A stretch of 64,000 nt of DNA, from contig NC_080422.1 of assembly GCF_029873635.1 (NCBI RefSeq), forward strand, positions 8,463,764 through 8,527,763. Reading direction: 5' to 3'. The notes under the pieces were generated by a model. It ran no database searches. It saw nothing but the letters and a program-made list of their open reading frames with translations, and had not been told where the DNA came from. Shown one piece after another: positions 12,463 to 25,579 of the stretch (position 1 is its first letter; each line of letters starts with the position of its first letter). Both the position numbers and the translations under genes were made by a program. Origin of the DNA: Malania oleifera. Lineage: Eukaryota; Streptophyta; Magnoliopsida; Santalales; Ximeniaceae.

Positions 12463-14012
12463 TTATGATTTAAATGGTAATTTCGAAAATCGGCCGTTCA
12501 AAATGGACTTTACAAATATAGGATATATGATACGATATTTTGAATAATTGAATGGGGAAAAGGTTGGTTTACTTTACAAACTAGTATACTACGAGGTACT
12601 CTCATTTGAATAATGGATTATTGTCGAATATGGAAATTGTGTGTTAGGTGAATAATTTGTATGGTTTATTGTATAACCGGATCTCGGTACGGTTGTGAAA
12701 ATACTGAACTACTTGTGAAACATAATGGAACTCCCTTAGCAAAGTATTAGGATTGATATGATAGTTGGGGGCTAGGTTTTATTTAACGACCGGGGGCTGG
12801 GTTTTATTCAACGACAATGAGCCAAATTTCATTTAACAGTCGAGGGCCGAGTTTTATTAAATGACATGTTCTATATGAAATGAGACTTATACTATAGTTT
12901 TTACAATTTAAATTGTGTGATATGGTTTAAGAACCCTGAGGACCAGTTGAATTGTGAGCACGGTACCATTGCAAGGGAATTATTCTGAGACTGTGTGCAC
13001 ACTATATTGAGAGGTGTTGGGTAGTCTCCATCGTTTAGCCTGCGTAAGGATGAAGTACCTTTCTTGGGGGGCGGACCAAGAAGTGGTAAGACTAGCAGAC
13101 CTGCAACTTGGTTGTGGATGCCTATAAACGTACTTGCAGATGATTACTTTGGCTATGTTTAGGTTGATCCCCCAGGGCATAAATCCAGCCTTCGGGACAC
13201 ACAACCCATACTATGAGGGAAGTAAATGGTGTTTACTCCCAGGGAGTGTCTTTTATGCACATCTGTTAATTTATGAAAATGGTGTTATTATTTATTGAAT
13301 TGGTTTATACGAAGAAAGTAAAGGCATATTTTTCAACTATAAAGGTGTGAGTATTTGTTTACTATTTAAAATGCATGAATGTTTATGGCAAAGTAAACTC
13401 TCTGCCTGAGCGCTTGTTGAGAAAGGCGAGTACCTTGATAAGTATCAGTGTAGTCATACCAGGTTGCATAACATATTAGAGAAGAGGGGAGCTACATGTA
13501 TCGGCGTGCAAATTTCCCTATCATCGAGAACTTTTGCTGATAAATAATTGTGTGTGTGTGTGTGTGAGTATGGTCGGATAATGACTTTATAATTGTGGTT
13601 AATTAACAACTAATGATATTTTGTATACATTAAAACTCATGTTGGCCACATACTGATATTAACTTATTTTGTCTTACTGAGAAGTGTCTTACCCTAATAT
13701 ACAAATCATTTCTTGACCATCTCGTGATCTAGCTTAGTATGCTCCGGGGCGGGGAGATAGCTAGTTTTTGTGAGTGTCTACAAGAAGTCTAATGTGTTTG
13801 AGTTATGTTTGATGTCCCAGGATGTGTATTATGGTCTATAATATGGATATTTGGAGACCTTTGTCTATAAAGGTACTTTAAAACTCTAGTAATGTATTTT
13901 GGAGAATGTATCATTTTATTTTCGTTGAAATTATATATTAAATATGGTATCAGGAACACAGACGTCACTAAAGTACCCCCCCGAGCCCCACGTGGCAGGT
14001 CAAAGCATTACA
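11632..14012 (+). repeat. 5' LTR of the Tekay-type element
   Basis: 2381 bp, TGTGACGCCC to AGCATTACA, homologous to 18261-20128 plus 27517-28109. It contains a CT microsatellite (11866-11918), an AT microsatellite (12421-12458), four imperfect repeats of about 30 bp around 12765-12870 (GAGGGCYGRGTTTTATTTAACGA core) and a TG run near 13551-13565. The block CTTACTGAGAAGTGTCTTACCC at 13674-13695 also occurs in the other Gypsy LTRs of the window. Confidence 0.85.
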
Positions 14013-14014
14013 GG

Positions 14015-14028
14015 TGGTATCAAAGCCT
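14015..14028 (+). other. Primer-binding site (tRNA-Met type)
   Basis: TGGTATCAAAGCCT lies two bases after the 5' LTR end, close to the usual TGGTATCAGAGC complement of initiator tRNA-Met. It supports the LTR boundary. Confidence 0.75.
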
Positions 14029-14408
14029 AGGTTTTCTAGGTTCTACAGACTTTGACAGTTGATAGTTACCAGAGTATAGGTTGAGATAAGTTAAGGATAG
14101 GAATGGATAGATTAGGGGAGTCATGGTCTGGAAGCTTAAAGGCGGAAATACTTTGACAGTCTTCTGTGTTTTTCTTGGAATAACAATTTTAGGAAAACCA
14201 TGGTAAATCCATTGATGGTTTCATTTCTAGGTTAAGAGAGTGGAACTTGGAAACTTAAGTAGGAAAGTTAGGTCGGATGAGTAGGTGTGAATTGTGTAAA
14301 TGATTCTTCGAACTAAGAATTCATATGTTATATTATTTCTTCATTCCATACTTGCATCAACCATAATAAATGTGGAATTGCCAAGTCGATTTCTATCCTA
14401 TCTTCGTG

Positions 14409-15391
14409 ATGGATGCCAGGAGGAAAGACACCGTAGTTGGAGGGGATAATCAAGTAGATACTTTTAGTGAGGATGATATGGATGCTTTGATAGTGCTGCA
14501 AAGTATAACACGGTAGGCCAGGAAGGAGAACTAGAGGGACTCTAGAGAGCAAGAGCAGCCACCGGTTGGTCGGGGCTGCACTTTTCAGCAGTTTACCCGG
14601 ATGAATCCGTTGATTTTTACAAAAGGAGCGAACCCAATTGAAGCTGAAGATTGGGTTTAGGAAATAGAGGAACTACTGTGTGTACCAGAGTGCACGGAGT
14701 GCACGGAGGAGCAGAAGGTGCGGCATGCCACTTTTAAATTAGCAGGAGAAGCAAAAAGGTGGTGGAGATCGGCAAAATTGGCAGAGGAACAACAACCAAC
14801 ACTTGCGACTATTACCTGGAGCTATTTTAGGGAGATTTTCTTCGACAGGCTTTTCCTTAAAGCTACTCGAGAGGCAAGGGTAGAGGAGTTCCTGAACTTG
14901 AATTTAGGACACTGGACCATACCATAGTATGTGGCAAAGTTTATGGAGCTATCTCGCTTTTCTTCATAAAAGATCCCGAACGAGCCAAAGAAATCCCAAA
15001 GGTTTGAGAAAGGTTTTGGGTAGGGTATACGCGCACAGGTGGTGGTGTTGATAACTCAGAGTTTTTCTAAGTTTGGTGGACAAGGCCATCACATTTATGA
15101 CTAGTATTCAAGAGGGAGAGAAAGCAATAAAGCAAAAGAAGATGCCTTTGCCTCAGGGATTTCATACTAGCACCAGCCAAGGTATGTGGAGGAGGCCTGG
15201 TAATTTCACGAGCGAGTGGTAGAAGATGTGATATCGAGCCTATCAGGGGAATCCACCGCATTCTACCTGTCACATATGCCATCAAAGGCATTGGGCGAGT
15301 GCAGTGATAGACCAGCTAGTTGTTATCGGTGTGGTGGGGCTAGACATGTGGCGCGAGACTGCCGCGTGATGTTGACTCATGCTCCCCCATA
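14409..15391 (+). pseudogene. gag of the Tekay-type element
   Basis: One frame starts MDARRKDTVVGGDNQ and carries a Retrotrans_gag core (VRHATFKLAGEAKRWWRS, LATITWSYFREIFFDRL, REARVEEFLNLNLG) at about 14718-14927. It ends with a CCHC zinc knuckle CYRCGGARHVARDC at 15321-15362. Gag would form the virus-like particle and bind RNA. Many in-frame stops occur (for example after QSITR, and TAG after HWTIP), so it is not translatable. The same frame runs on into the protease. Confidence 0.8.
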
Positions 15392-15439
15392 ACATCAGTA
15401 TTAGGGAGGTAACTAGGCACCCGGAGGTGGTCACGAGAG

Positions 15440-16056
15440 AAGCACCACTTGGGCACGGGTGTACTCGCTTACGCTAGGAGATGCAAAGAACACTGATGAT
15501 GTGGTGAAAGGTACTATTTCCATTTTTTTTTTGAATAGTGCTGTTGTGTTGTTTGACTCTGGTGCGACACACTCTTTCATATCTCAGGGATTTGTTAAAT
15601 TTTGTAGGGTAGAGACTCAATTGTTAGATGCCGAGTTAGGTGTGGTCAGGCCAGCATGATTAGTTGTGGTGTGTAGTAAGGTGATCAAAGACTATCAGTG
15701 GAGATTCAAAGGAAAAAATGTCTGCTAGCTTAATTGTTTTTGACATGCATGGGTTCGACGTCATCTTGGGGATGGACTGGCTAGCATCCATCTATGCAAG
15801 TATCAATTGCCACAGGAAGGAGGTAGTGTTTAGACCTCCAGGCATGTCAGAGATTAAATTCATCGAGTCGTGTGTGCGCTTTGCACTAAAGATCCTTTCA
15901 ACAATTCAGGAAAAGAGGTTACTTCTAGAGGGTAGCAAGGAGTACCTTGCATTTGTAAAAGAAGCACCGAAGGAGGTACTTTACGTTGGAGGATATGCCA
16001 ATGATAAGGGAGTTCTTGGATGCTTTTCCTGGAGACTTACCAAGATTGCCTCCTGA
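15440..16056 (+). pseudogene. Retropepsin-like aspartic protease of the Tekay-type element
   Basis: Contains DSGATHSFISQGFV (catalytic D-S-G intact) near 15560-15600, and FDVILGMDWLASIYASINC near 15747-15805, both typical of the RVP_2 domain in plant Gypsy polyproteins. A frameshift and stops separate the two parts. The segment ends at the linker before reverse transcriptase. Confidence 0.8.
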
Positions 16057-17340
16057 TCGCGAGGTGGAGTTTGCCATTGAGTTCAATCCAGAGACAACCC
16101 CAATTTCTATGGCTCCATACAGAATTACTCCAGCTAAATTAAAAGAGCTAAAGGAGTAGTTGCAAGAACTACTTGACAAGGGGTTTATCAGACCGAGCGT
16201 ATCACCCTAGGAAGCGCCAGTGTTGTTTGTAAAGAAGAAGGATGGGTTGAGGAGTATGTGCATCGAGTACCAAGAAATTAATAAGATGACAGTGAAGAAA
16301 AAGTACATATTACCTTGTATTGATGATCTGTTCGACCAGCTAAAGGGCACACATGTTTTCTATAAGATCAATTTGCGATCCGGGTATCACCAGGTAAAGA
16401 TTAGGGTGGAAGATTTTCCGAAGACAGCATTTAGGACTCGGTATGGCCATTATGAATTTCTAGTTTTGCCATTTGAATTGACAAATGCTTTTGCAGTGTT
16501 CATGGATCTGATGAATAGGGTCTTCCACCGGTATTTGGATCAGTTCATGGTGTTGTTCATCGATGACATTCTGGTTTATTTGAGGAGCCCCGCACAGCAT
16601 GAAACTTATTTGAGACTGGTACAGCAAGTACTTAGAGAAAAGAAACTATTTTTTAAATTTAAGAAATGCAAGTTCTGGTTGGAACAAGTTGCATTGCTGG
16701 GACATGTAGTGTCCAGGGAGGGAATTTCAGTGGACCCGAGCAAAGTGGAGGAGATAGTTGATTGGGCGAGACCGAAAAACGTGGATAAGATTAGAAGTTT
16801 CTTAGGTATGGTAGGATGCTATCACCAATTTGGTGAGAGGTTTTTGAGGCTATCAAGTCCTCTGACGCAGCTTACGAGGAAGAATAAGAAGTTTGAGTGG
16901 ACTAGTGAATATGAGCAGAGTTTCCAAGAATTGAAGCAACAACTAGTCACTACCCCGGTATTGACCATTCCATCGAGAGAGAGTGGATTCGTGATCTATA
17001 GTGACGCATCCCATAAAGGACTCAGATGTGTCTTAATGTAGCAAGGAAAGGTTATTGCATATGCTTCTTGCAAACTCAAGGAATACGAGAAGAACTATCT
17101 TACGCACGACTTAGAGCTGGCAGCTGTAGTTTTTGCATTAAAGATCTAGAGGCATTATCTATATGGTAAAAAGTATGAGATCTTTAGTGATCATAAGATC
17201 CTTAAATACTTTTTCACCTAGAAGGAATTGAACATGAGGCAGAGAAGATGGCTTGAATTGATAAAGGACTATGACTGTGCCATTAGTTACCACCCAGGAA
17301 AGGCTAATGTGGTAGTTGACTCTTTGAGTCGAAAAAACGG
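16057..17340 (+). pseudogene. Reverse transcriptase and RNase H of the Tekay-type element
   Basis: RT reads from [16 protein letters not shown] through [20 protein letters not shown] and the catalytic [12 protein letters not shown], to the connection region and [11 protein letters not shown] (RNase H start). This is a 273-codon open piece at 16220-17041. RNase H continues in frame after a [23 protein letters not shown] and [15 protein letters not shown]. Catalytic RT aspartates are present, but stops at the start, at 17039-17041 and within RNase H make it inactive. Confidence 0.88.
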
Positions 17341-17459
17341 TGGGTGCGTCAATTTCAGCGATTGTTATACAACATTAGATTAGGATGGACCTAGAGGGGT
17401 TGGGTGTAGAGTTAGTGGATGGGGATCCACAAGCGTTCATTGCCAGTTTGATCATATAG

Positions 17460-18245
17460 CCAACCTTATAGGAGAAAATTGAAGTTCAGATGAGAGACAC
17501 GAAGTTAATGGAAATTGTGGAAAAAGTACAGAGTGAGCAGCAACAAGAATTCAATGCTTCTGAGGATGGAGTTTTCAGATTTCACAATAGGTTATGTGTA
17601 CCTAACGATGTGGAGATTAAGATGACGATTCTAGAGGAGGCTCATCGCTCTCTCTATACTGTTCATCCGGGAAGCACGAAGATGTATAGTGATCTATGAG
17701 AATTGTTCTGGTGGAGTAACATGAAGAGGGAGATTGCCAGATTTATAGAATAGTGTCTGACATGTCAGCACGTAAAAGCAGAGAATCAAAGGCCAGCGGG
17801 ACCACTGCAACCACTTGATATCCCTAAGTGGAAGTGGGAGCATATCTTGATGGACTTCGTATCGGGGTTTCTTTGAGCGGTGCATGGAAAAAATGCCATC
17901 TGGGTAAAGTGGATCAACTGACGAAGACTGCACACTTCGTTCCAATCAGAATTAGTTATTCTATGAATTGGCTGGCAGAGCTTTATGTGTTGGAGATTGT
18001 ACGACTTCATGGCATCCTGGTTTCCATTGTTTCAAATTGAGATCCACGGCTCACCTCTTGGTTCTAGAAGAATTTGCAAGATGCTTTGGCATCTCAACTC
18101 ACTTTCAATACCGCGTTTCATTTGAAAATGGATGGGCTGTCCGAGAGGACCATTTAGATTCTAGAGGATATGCCACGGGCTCGTATGCTAGATTTTGAGG
18201 ATGGTTAGGTAAAAGGATTGATTAGCAAATTTCGAGGATGAAACT
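17460..18245 (+). pseudogene. Truncated integrase of the Tekay-type element
   Basis: Includes the zinc-binding H...H...C..C region (HPGSTKMYSDL, CLTCQHVKAENQ) and the start of the catalytic core (PKWKWEHILMDFV, TKTAHFVPI). A decayed stretch with DALASQLTFNTAFHLKMDG in another frame follows. The sequence then jumps to FRG-like end residues just before the PPT. The C-terminal integrase part and the chromodomain expected in this clade are absent, indicating an internal deletion. Confidence 0.8.
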
Positions 18246-18250
18246 TTTAT

Positions 18251-18260
18251 GAGGGGAGAA
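18251..18260 (+). other. Polypurine tract
   Basis: GAGGGGAGAA lies directly before the 3' LTR start TGTAACACCC, as expected for plus-strand priming. Confidence 0.8.
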
Positions 18261-18439
18261 TGTAACACCCTAGAAAATTAATATGCATGGAAGTGTAATA
18301 ATAATAATAATAATAATATTTAATTAAAATTAAAATTAAAATTAAAATTAATTAATTATTTAAAAATTATTATTTATTAAATAATATATTATAATATGTT
18401 AATATGATATAATATAATATAATATAATATAATATAACA

Positions 18440-18487
<48 letters not shown>

Positions 18488-19119
18488 TGTAAGTTAAGCA
18501 ACCTGAAGGAATTAAAATTCCTTCATGAAGAAGCAACAACATAAGGCAATTTTGGATCTCTCTCCTCCGCCTTCCCTCTCTCTCTGCTTGATTTCCTCAG
18601 CCAAATGTGTACCGATCGAAGAACAAAAAATACCCCTACGTTCCATTCTCTGCCACCGACATTTTGACCATAGTGGATTTGTCGTAGGAGCATCGTATGC
18701 ACCACTCCTGGGATAAGGTCAACCCACTCTCTCTCTCTTGAATTTCTCCCCAATCTTTAGTCAAAATGATGATTAGAAACCACCATGATAATCTAAGAGT
18801 GTTTCTCTACAAGTCTAACGGAGTAGATTTTTGAACTGGGCTTTCCAGGTACCACTCAAAGATTCGGGTAAGATTTAGGGAATTAAGAAAATTTGATGTT
18901 TTTGGGAGTTTAATCATTTATTTGGAAATTGTGGGCTTGGGGAATGTTAAAATAGTATTTTACTTAGGGTTGAGTTGATTAAACTAGGAGTTATGAATTT
19001 AGGGTTCGTGTGAGCTCTGCAGGCGCAGTTTTGGGATCCTTGCAACCGTAGCTTCGGGAAAACAAGTAGGGGGATTAAGTTAAGTCAGGTTTTTATTAAA
19101 GTTGAACGGATTAAACTGC

Positions 19120-19152
<33 letters not shown>

Positions 19153-20128
19153 ACTTATGATTTCAAAGGTTATTTTGAAAACCGACCGTTCAAAATGGAC
19201 TTTAAAAATATAAGATATATGATACGATATTTTGAGTACTTGAATGGGGAAAAGCTTGGTTTTACTTTACAAACTAGTATATACTACGAGGTACTCCTCG
19301 GTTGTTTAATAGATTATATTCAAATACTGAAATTGTGTGGTAGGTGCAAAATTTGTATGGTTTATTGTATAACCGGATTTGGGTATGGTTGTGAAAATAC
19401 TGAACTGCTTGTGAGACATACATGGAACTGCCTTTGCAAAATATTGGGATTTGATATGACAGCAGGGGGTCGAGTTTTATTTAACGACCGGGGGCCGAGT
19501 ATTATTTAATGATGGTGAGCCAGGTTTTATTTAACACTCGGGGGCTGGGTTTTATTAAATGACAGACTCTATATGAAATGAGATTTATACTACGACTTTT
19601 ACTATTTAAATTACATGATATGGTTTAAGAACCCTGAGGACCAGTTGAATTGTGAGCATGGTATTGTTGGTAGAGACTTATTTTGAGACTGTATGCTCCC
19701 ACACTATACTGAGAGGTGTAGGGTGGTCTCCGCCATTTAGCCTGCTTATGGATGAAGTACCTTTCCTAGGGGCCGAACCAGGAAGTGGTATGACTAACGG
19801 ACCTGCAACTTGGGTGTGGATTCCTACAAACATACTTGTAGATCATTACTTTGATTGTGTCTAGGCTGATCCCCTAGGACATAAGTCTAGCCTTTGGGCC
19901 GCACAACCCGTACCATGAAGGAAGTAAATGGTGTTTAGTCCTAGGGAGTTTCTTTTATGCATATATGCTAATTTATGTAAATGGTTTTATTATTTATTGA
20001 ACTGGTTTATACGGAGAAAGTAAATGCATATTTTTCAACTGTAAATGTGTGAGTATTTGTTTACTATTCAAAATGCATGAATGTTTATGGTAAAGTAAAC
20101 TCTCTGCCTGAGGGCTTGCTGAGGAAGA
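18261..20128 (+). repeat. 3' LTR of the Tekay-type element, left part
   Basis: Homologous to 11632-13420 of the 5' LTR. It lacks the long CT run of the 5' copy and has expanded ATA and TA tracts (18298-18482) and a TA run at 19121-19144. It is interrupted by the Athila-like element at 20129 and resumes after 27516. Confidence 0.85.
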
Positions 20129-22064
20129 TGTTACGCACCGAAACTGCGTAATTGGACGTTTAACCCGAGCTTTACAGTTTATATTTTTAATTAAATGTCC
20201 AAAATTGTCCAATATTTTAATAAAATGCCAAAATCATCATTTTTGAACTTTATTGCACTATTTATGAAGTTTTGGTAATTTTTTGTCGCAGGAAAAATTC
20301 CCGGGAACCAAAACCGACACTTGTTCGTATTTCACGCATAACTTTTCCGTCCAAGTTCCAATCGAGACGATTCAAATTTTTGGAGAAAGAGGAAAGGATT
20401 ATCTACAACTTTTGTGTTTTGACTTTTGTGAGATACGGGCTCCAGAAGAGTTAGATTTGTGACGAACAGAGAACAAAAGAAAATGAAAAAAAAAAATAAT
20501 AATTGGGTCATTGATGTGACCCGGCCATGCATGGCCTGGTCGGGTTGTTCATGCCAGATCCTAGGGCACCCAGCTCCCCCTTTAAACCCCCTTCTTTTTC
20601 CCCTGTTCTGGTGTGCCCTGCGCACCACTCTTCTCCTCTCTTCTTCTTCTTCTTCTTCTTTAATTTTTTTTTCCATCTTGTCTCTCTTCTCAGCTTTCTC
20701 TCTATCTTTCTCCTTCTCATTTCCTCTTCTCCTTCCACTGTATTCCTCTTTTCCTCTTCTTCTTCTAGCAACACATCTCTCTCTTTGCTTCCTCTCCCTC
20801 TAGTTCTTTGTTTAGCCACCAGCCTCTGCACAGCTAGCTCCAACACCAGCATAGCAAGCCTCCTCTCGGACAGCAGACCATAGCAGTCTTCCTCAGCCCT
20901 CTGCACAGCAACCACCACAGCAGAGCATAGCAGTCCTTCCCGGCAATTTCCAGTAGGCTTCTCAGCCCATTTATAGCCGCTGCAATAGCCCACGAAGCAG
21001 AATACCAGCAAGCAGCAGCAGGTCCTCTACAACTTGCTGCAATTTTCCAGCTGCCACGCCAAAACAAGCAGACCCGAGAGCCTCCACCAGCTGTTCCTCC
21101 AAACAGCTACCCCCTGCTGCTATACCAGCTACCTGCTGCAACTCCATCACAACACGGCTAGGACTCCACCCGAGGCTCCCTCTGTTTTCTCCTCTCTCTC
21201 TCTCTCTCTCTTCTTTTCTTTTCATCCGTTTAATTTCAATTGCAACTGAATGTTTTGTTTTTTTTATTTAGTTAGTTATTAAATTCTTAAAGAGTTTATT
21301 TGAATATTTGTTCAAGTGGTTTTAATTTCTTTTGAAGTTTAATTCTCTTTTTATTTACTTATCTTGTTTTTAATTCGAGTTATTATTATATTTAAATTAG
21401 TGGCTTTTTATCGTTCTTTCAATTTCAATTCCGTTTTACTTCTTGAAAAATAGTAATAAAGAAAAAGGAAAAAAATTATAAAATATAAAAAAAAAAAGAA
21501 AAAAAAAAAGAAAAAAAGTGTTCTTGTTTTGAAATTTTTCCAAAAATTTAGTCTTTTTGTTGAAACTTGATTTAGTTAGGTTCCGTCTTGTTAAAGTTCA
21601 TGTTATCATATTGTCTCAATATTGTTTAAGCGTTTAAAATATTAAATTTTGGTTTAAGTTCTTGAATTGTTTAAACTCCGATTTTTAGTGTGTGCTTGAA
21701 ATTGATTGAGTTTCCATTGCCTGTGTTATTTTTTTATTTGTAGTTGCCATATTTAATAATGCATGTTTAGGTATTTCCTTAAGTAGACTAGGATTTTCAT
21801 ACTTGTTTTTTTTAATTTAGTGAATGTTAGTTTTAGGGTTTTTAAATTACGTGCTATTTAATTCATCAAAAGTGAAATTGAACAATCTTGAAAAACCCGA
21901 ATCTGAACTGAGTTCAGTACAATTTTGTTTTCGATTGGACGAACGTGAGATTGAGATTAAAACGCATTCCCTGAGGAGACGATCTAGCCCTTGGGCTTAA
22001 TATTACATGACGTAACTCCTATACTTGTGATAGCTTTCGAACTGCTCATTTTTCGAGTGAGTCA
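20129..22064 (+). repeat. 5' LTR of the Athila-like element
   Basis: 1936 bp, TGTTACGCACCG to CGAGTGAGTCA. It carries a pyrimidine-rich segment (TTC and CT runs at 20640-20660 and 21190-21215), a CAGC-rich GC stretch and an AT-rich tail. Long Glu/Lys and Ser/Phe ORFs here are low-complexity artefacts. Confidence 0.85.
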
Positions 22065-22070
22065 AGTTTT

Positions 22071-22088
22071 TGGCACCGTTGCCGAGGA
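22071..22088 (+). other. Primer-binding site, Athila type
   Basis: TGGCACCGTTGCCGAGGA follows the 5' LTR after six bases. It resembles the TGGCGCCGTTGCCGGGGA site typical of Athila elements. Confidence 0.75.
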
Positions 22089-22198
22089 ATGTCGGTTTTA
22101 GTCTCAAATTTGCGTTTTTCCCGTCATTTTTATTAGTTTTATGAAAAAGAAAAAAAAAGCAGAATACAAAAACAGAAAAAAAATTTGAATTTTGAAAA

Positions 22199-23872
22199 AT
22201 GGCTGCACCTGCACCGCGCACGATAATGGACTTTTTGCAGCTTGGATATGCTACTGCATCCTCTTCCACTGTTTTGCCTAATGATGAGCTTAATTTCATG
22301 ATGCAGCGGGGGAGGACGTCATTGCTATCCGAGTTCTATGGGTCGGAATCTGAGTGCCCCTATCAGCACCTAGTAGTGTTTGAGTTAACCTGCAACATGT
22401 TTTTCTCTCATGTTAGAATTGACGAATCTACTAGATTGAATTTAGTTCTTACTACTTTGCAGGATAGGGCACTAATTTGGTTTCATTCTATGAGACCTTA
22501 TTCTATCACTAATTGGACTGATATGGAGCGTGAATTCCTACATGCGTTTTGTCCCTCACAAAGAACTCAATTTTTGCAGGAACAGATTCTTAATTTTGTG
22601 CAGCAGGATGATGAGACATTTCGGGCTTGCTGGGAGCGATTCAAGGATCTGCTAAGTACTTGCCCACATCATGGGTTCGACTCATAGAGGTTAGCTGATT
22701 ATTTTTATACTACTCTTACCCCTGATTGCAAGTGTTTTGTCCAGACTATGTCTAATGGAGAGCCTGTCAACGAGGATCCAGATTAGGTATTATCATTCTT
22801 TGATTATTTAACTAACAATGTCCCACAGTGCAACACACGATGCACTCAGGCACCCATAACTGCACACCCTATTAGTACAATCAGTGGTGGAGATGTATAC
22901 GAGCCACCAAACTGCCCAAACAACCCTCCGCCTCAATATCGGCCACAACAGATCCCTCCGAGCTGTACGTCGTCAGACCTTTTTGAGGATAGCATAACAC
23001 AGATGGCGAACATGCTCCAACAATTCATGCAAACTCAAGTCGATCATAATAATGAATTGCGGGATACCATTAATGCGATAAGCATGCAGTTGGACATCTT
23101 AGAAAACGAAGAATTGCCCATGGAACCTCAGCTTAGTCCTCAAGAGTACCAACAGTTACACCAACAAATGCACGATGATCTCTTTGAGGCAGCAGAAGCC
23201 GCCATCACTTTAAGAAGCGAAAAAAAATTTCCCCAACCTAAGATGCTCATCGTCGAACAACCAGTTGTCCCAGCACTAGAAGTCATGGCTGAACCAGAAG
23301 AGGTCAAAGAAAAATCAGAAAAAATGGGGCTAGAAGCGGAGCAGTTAGTTGATGAGGAGACTGATACTCATACGGAGTACCAACCTGTGGTACCTAATAC
23401 TACGAACTCAGAAATCATGAAACCGCCACTCCCACCTGAATCAGATGTTAAGGAGCCTAATGTGGAGGCAGACTCTTGTAGTGGTATGATGATATGTACA
23501 CCCGATAAAGAGGGTGACCAGTCTGATAAGCATATAATTTTCAAAGAACCAGGTAAAACCTTTAATGTTAATGCTTTTGAAGAACTGTAGGTAATTATTC
23601 CGATCACTTTCTCTCAACCGTTAGTTCGTAAAGAAGCAAATTTCCTGGAAACAATGTTGAATAAAGACCCATTCTTGTCAACACAAGAGGGTCGACCTGC
23701 ACACAAATTGTTTGGTATTTTGACACACATTAATTTATCTGAGGTTGATTTTCGTGCAGGTATGAAGACTGATCCACTGTGGCAGCTCAAATTTGGAGAA
23801 CCGCCAATGCAATTTATAGACCTGCGGCCACCAAACGAAATTCCTCCAGAGCCTCTGCCAAGACAATTGTGA
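22199..23872 (+). pseudogene. gag of the Athila-like element: one 558-codon frame with three TAG stops
   Basis: Starts MAAPAPRTIMDFLQLG, preceded by an A-rich leader. Residues about 35-160 form a Retrotrans_gag core (SECPYQHLVVFELTC, LQDRALIWFHSMRPYSI, REFLHAFCPSQRTQFLQEQI, DDETFRACWERFKDLLSTCP). Later parts include a Pro/Gln-rich linker, a helix around MANMLQQFMQTQVDHNNELR, an acidic region and a C-terminal block with DPLWQLKFGEPPMQFIDL. The frame is continuous except for TAG codons at 22685, 22784 and 23588. No zinc knuckle was seen. Gag packages the element RNA; this copy is inactive unless the stops are bypassed. Confidence 0.8.
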
Positions 23873-25570
23873 TGTTTTTCTTTCCCTTATTTTCCTCTTA
23901 TTTTATCCTATTTTATTTTTAGTTAGTTTTCAGGTCTATTTTCTCGTAGTTCGATCTTTGTTTTCCATTATTTCGCCACTCAGGTACGCCTTACTTTTTT
24001 CGTGCACAGTATTTTCTATTTTCCTTATGCTTTCACATTGAGGACAATGTTCCACTTTAGTTGGGGGGGACGAGCATTTGCATGTGACACTGTGCACGTA
24101 CATGTACTAGGTTTTTAAAAAAATGATAAAAAAAAATCAAAAAAATCAAAAAAATCAAAAAAATCAAAAAGGGAGAGAAAGAAAGGAGGAGCACTGAAGG
24201 AATTACATTGCATTATGCCATGCTTAACATTGATTCATACCTTTCACATACTTGCATATAACTTAAGAATGACACACTGGAGTCAATCATGCGTAGTTTC
24301 TCTCTATATGATCTTATGACTCCATGAAGAATCGATTGGTAATACATTCGTGTTAATTTGACTATATAATTTCCTGTATTTTACATGGCATCTCACGAGG
24401 CTGAATAAACACATTCACGTGATTCATTGCACTTAGGGTTTCATGTGAGCACTGAGAGAACACCCGCGGAGACTATGACACCTTGTGAAATATCCTTGAG
24501 CTATTTATCGTCCTTTTGAGCGTTAATATTAAATCAGAGTTCATGGAACTCAATTCTCTTTTTCTGGATGATTCCTTTGTACACTAGTCTATGTTTTGAT
24601 TTGCTAGCCTAGAGGTGACACCTAGTGGGGAGATAGAAACCTAGGTCTTGTAGCCTACTCAAAATTTGAAGGCTGAGCCACCCCTAGAGATAAACTTAAT
24701 TCATGAACTCCGATTCGAGCTCAATTCCCATTGATGGTATGAAGATTACAAAAGAAGTGTTATGAATTGTCCTAATTGATCAAGAAAAGTCAAAAAATGA
24801 AGAATGAGCAAAATAAAGAATAAGCAATACACATGCGCATGAAATGAAAAGTCAATGCCGGTCCAAATACATATCACAAGGACATGACACATATTTTCCA
24901 TGTATGAAGATTCTTCAACCGATTAATGCCTCAGATGTATTCACGAAAAGTTTGTGAGTAAGTTGATCTAGGGTGGTCTCAGTTGGATATGACGAGTAGG
25001 TGAGAAGATGCTAGGGTGAAGGACCCGACACCTCATAGATAGGCTAGATCCTTTCCAGACTAGTCCACTCCATATATTTAGCGTTGTTCCTTTTAATATG
25101 TGAGATGTTTGATCATGACACTCCTCCTCACATATGATGAGTGAACCCATTTTCTTTGAGTGTTCTTGAGGGTATACCAGTTAGGCTGAGTCAAAACGAC
25201 CGTTCTGTAGGTGTCCACTGGCGTCCTAGGTGTACTGAATCACACACATCACACACACCTCGAGAGTTTACCTGTTTATACTCAAACTTATATGATTGCA
25301 TTAACTCTGAATGTGCCACTGATTAACTTCATGTGAGTATACTGCTCTCAAATCACATATAAACAATGAAACTTGCATGAGTGACGTGCTTTGGAGTCGT
25401 GTGCATTGAATATGAACAAGCTTGTGTGAAATTCAGTTATGTTCTTGTATGTGAAATGGTATAATATTGTCGCATATGTGCATTGATTTCATGATTACTG
25501 GAGTATGTAATTGTACATACCACCCTGAGATTCATTCACGTCATTTGCTAGAGACTAGCAAAACGTTAGT
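23873..25570 (+). other. Noncoding 3' internal region of the Athila-like element
   Basis: No pol domains in either strand. A short AATCAAAAA repeat lies at 24135-24170. The remainder is unique-looking sequence between gag and the PPT. Confidence 0.6.
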
Positions 25571-25579
25571 TGGGGGGCG
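25571..25579 (+). other. Polypurine tract of the Athila-like element
   Basis: GTTAGTTGGGGGGCG leads directly to the 3' LTR start TGATTACGCACC. Confidence 0.7.

Noticed and set aside
20332..21011. Lys/Glu-rich ORFs in the Athila-like LTRs (also 26154-26459)
   Set aside because: Antisense reading of TTC/CT tracts in LTRs; the same in both LTR copies, no domain.
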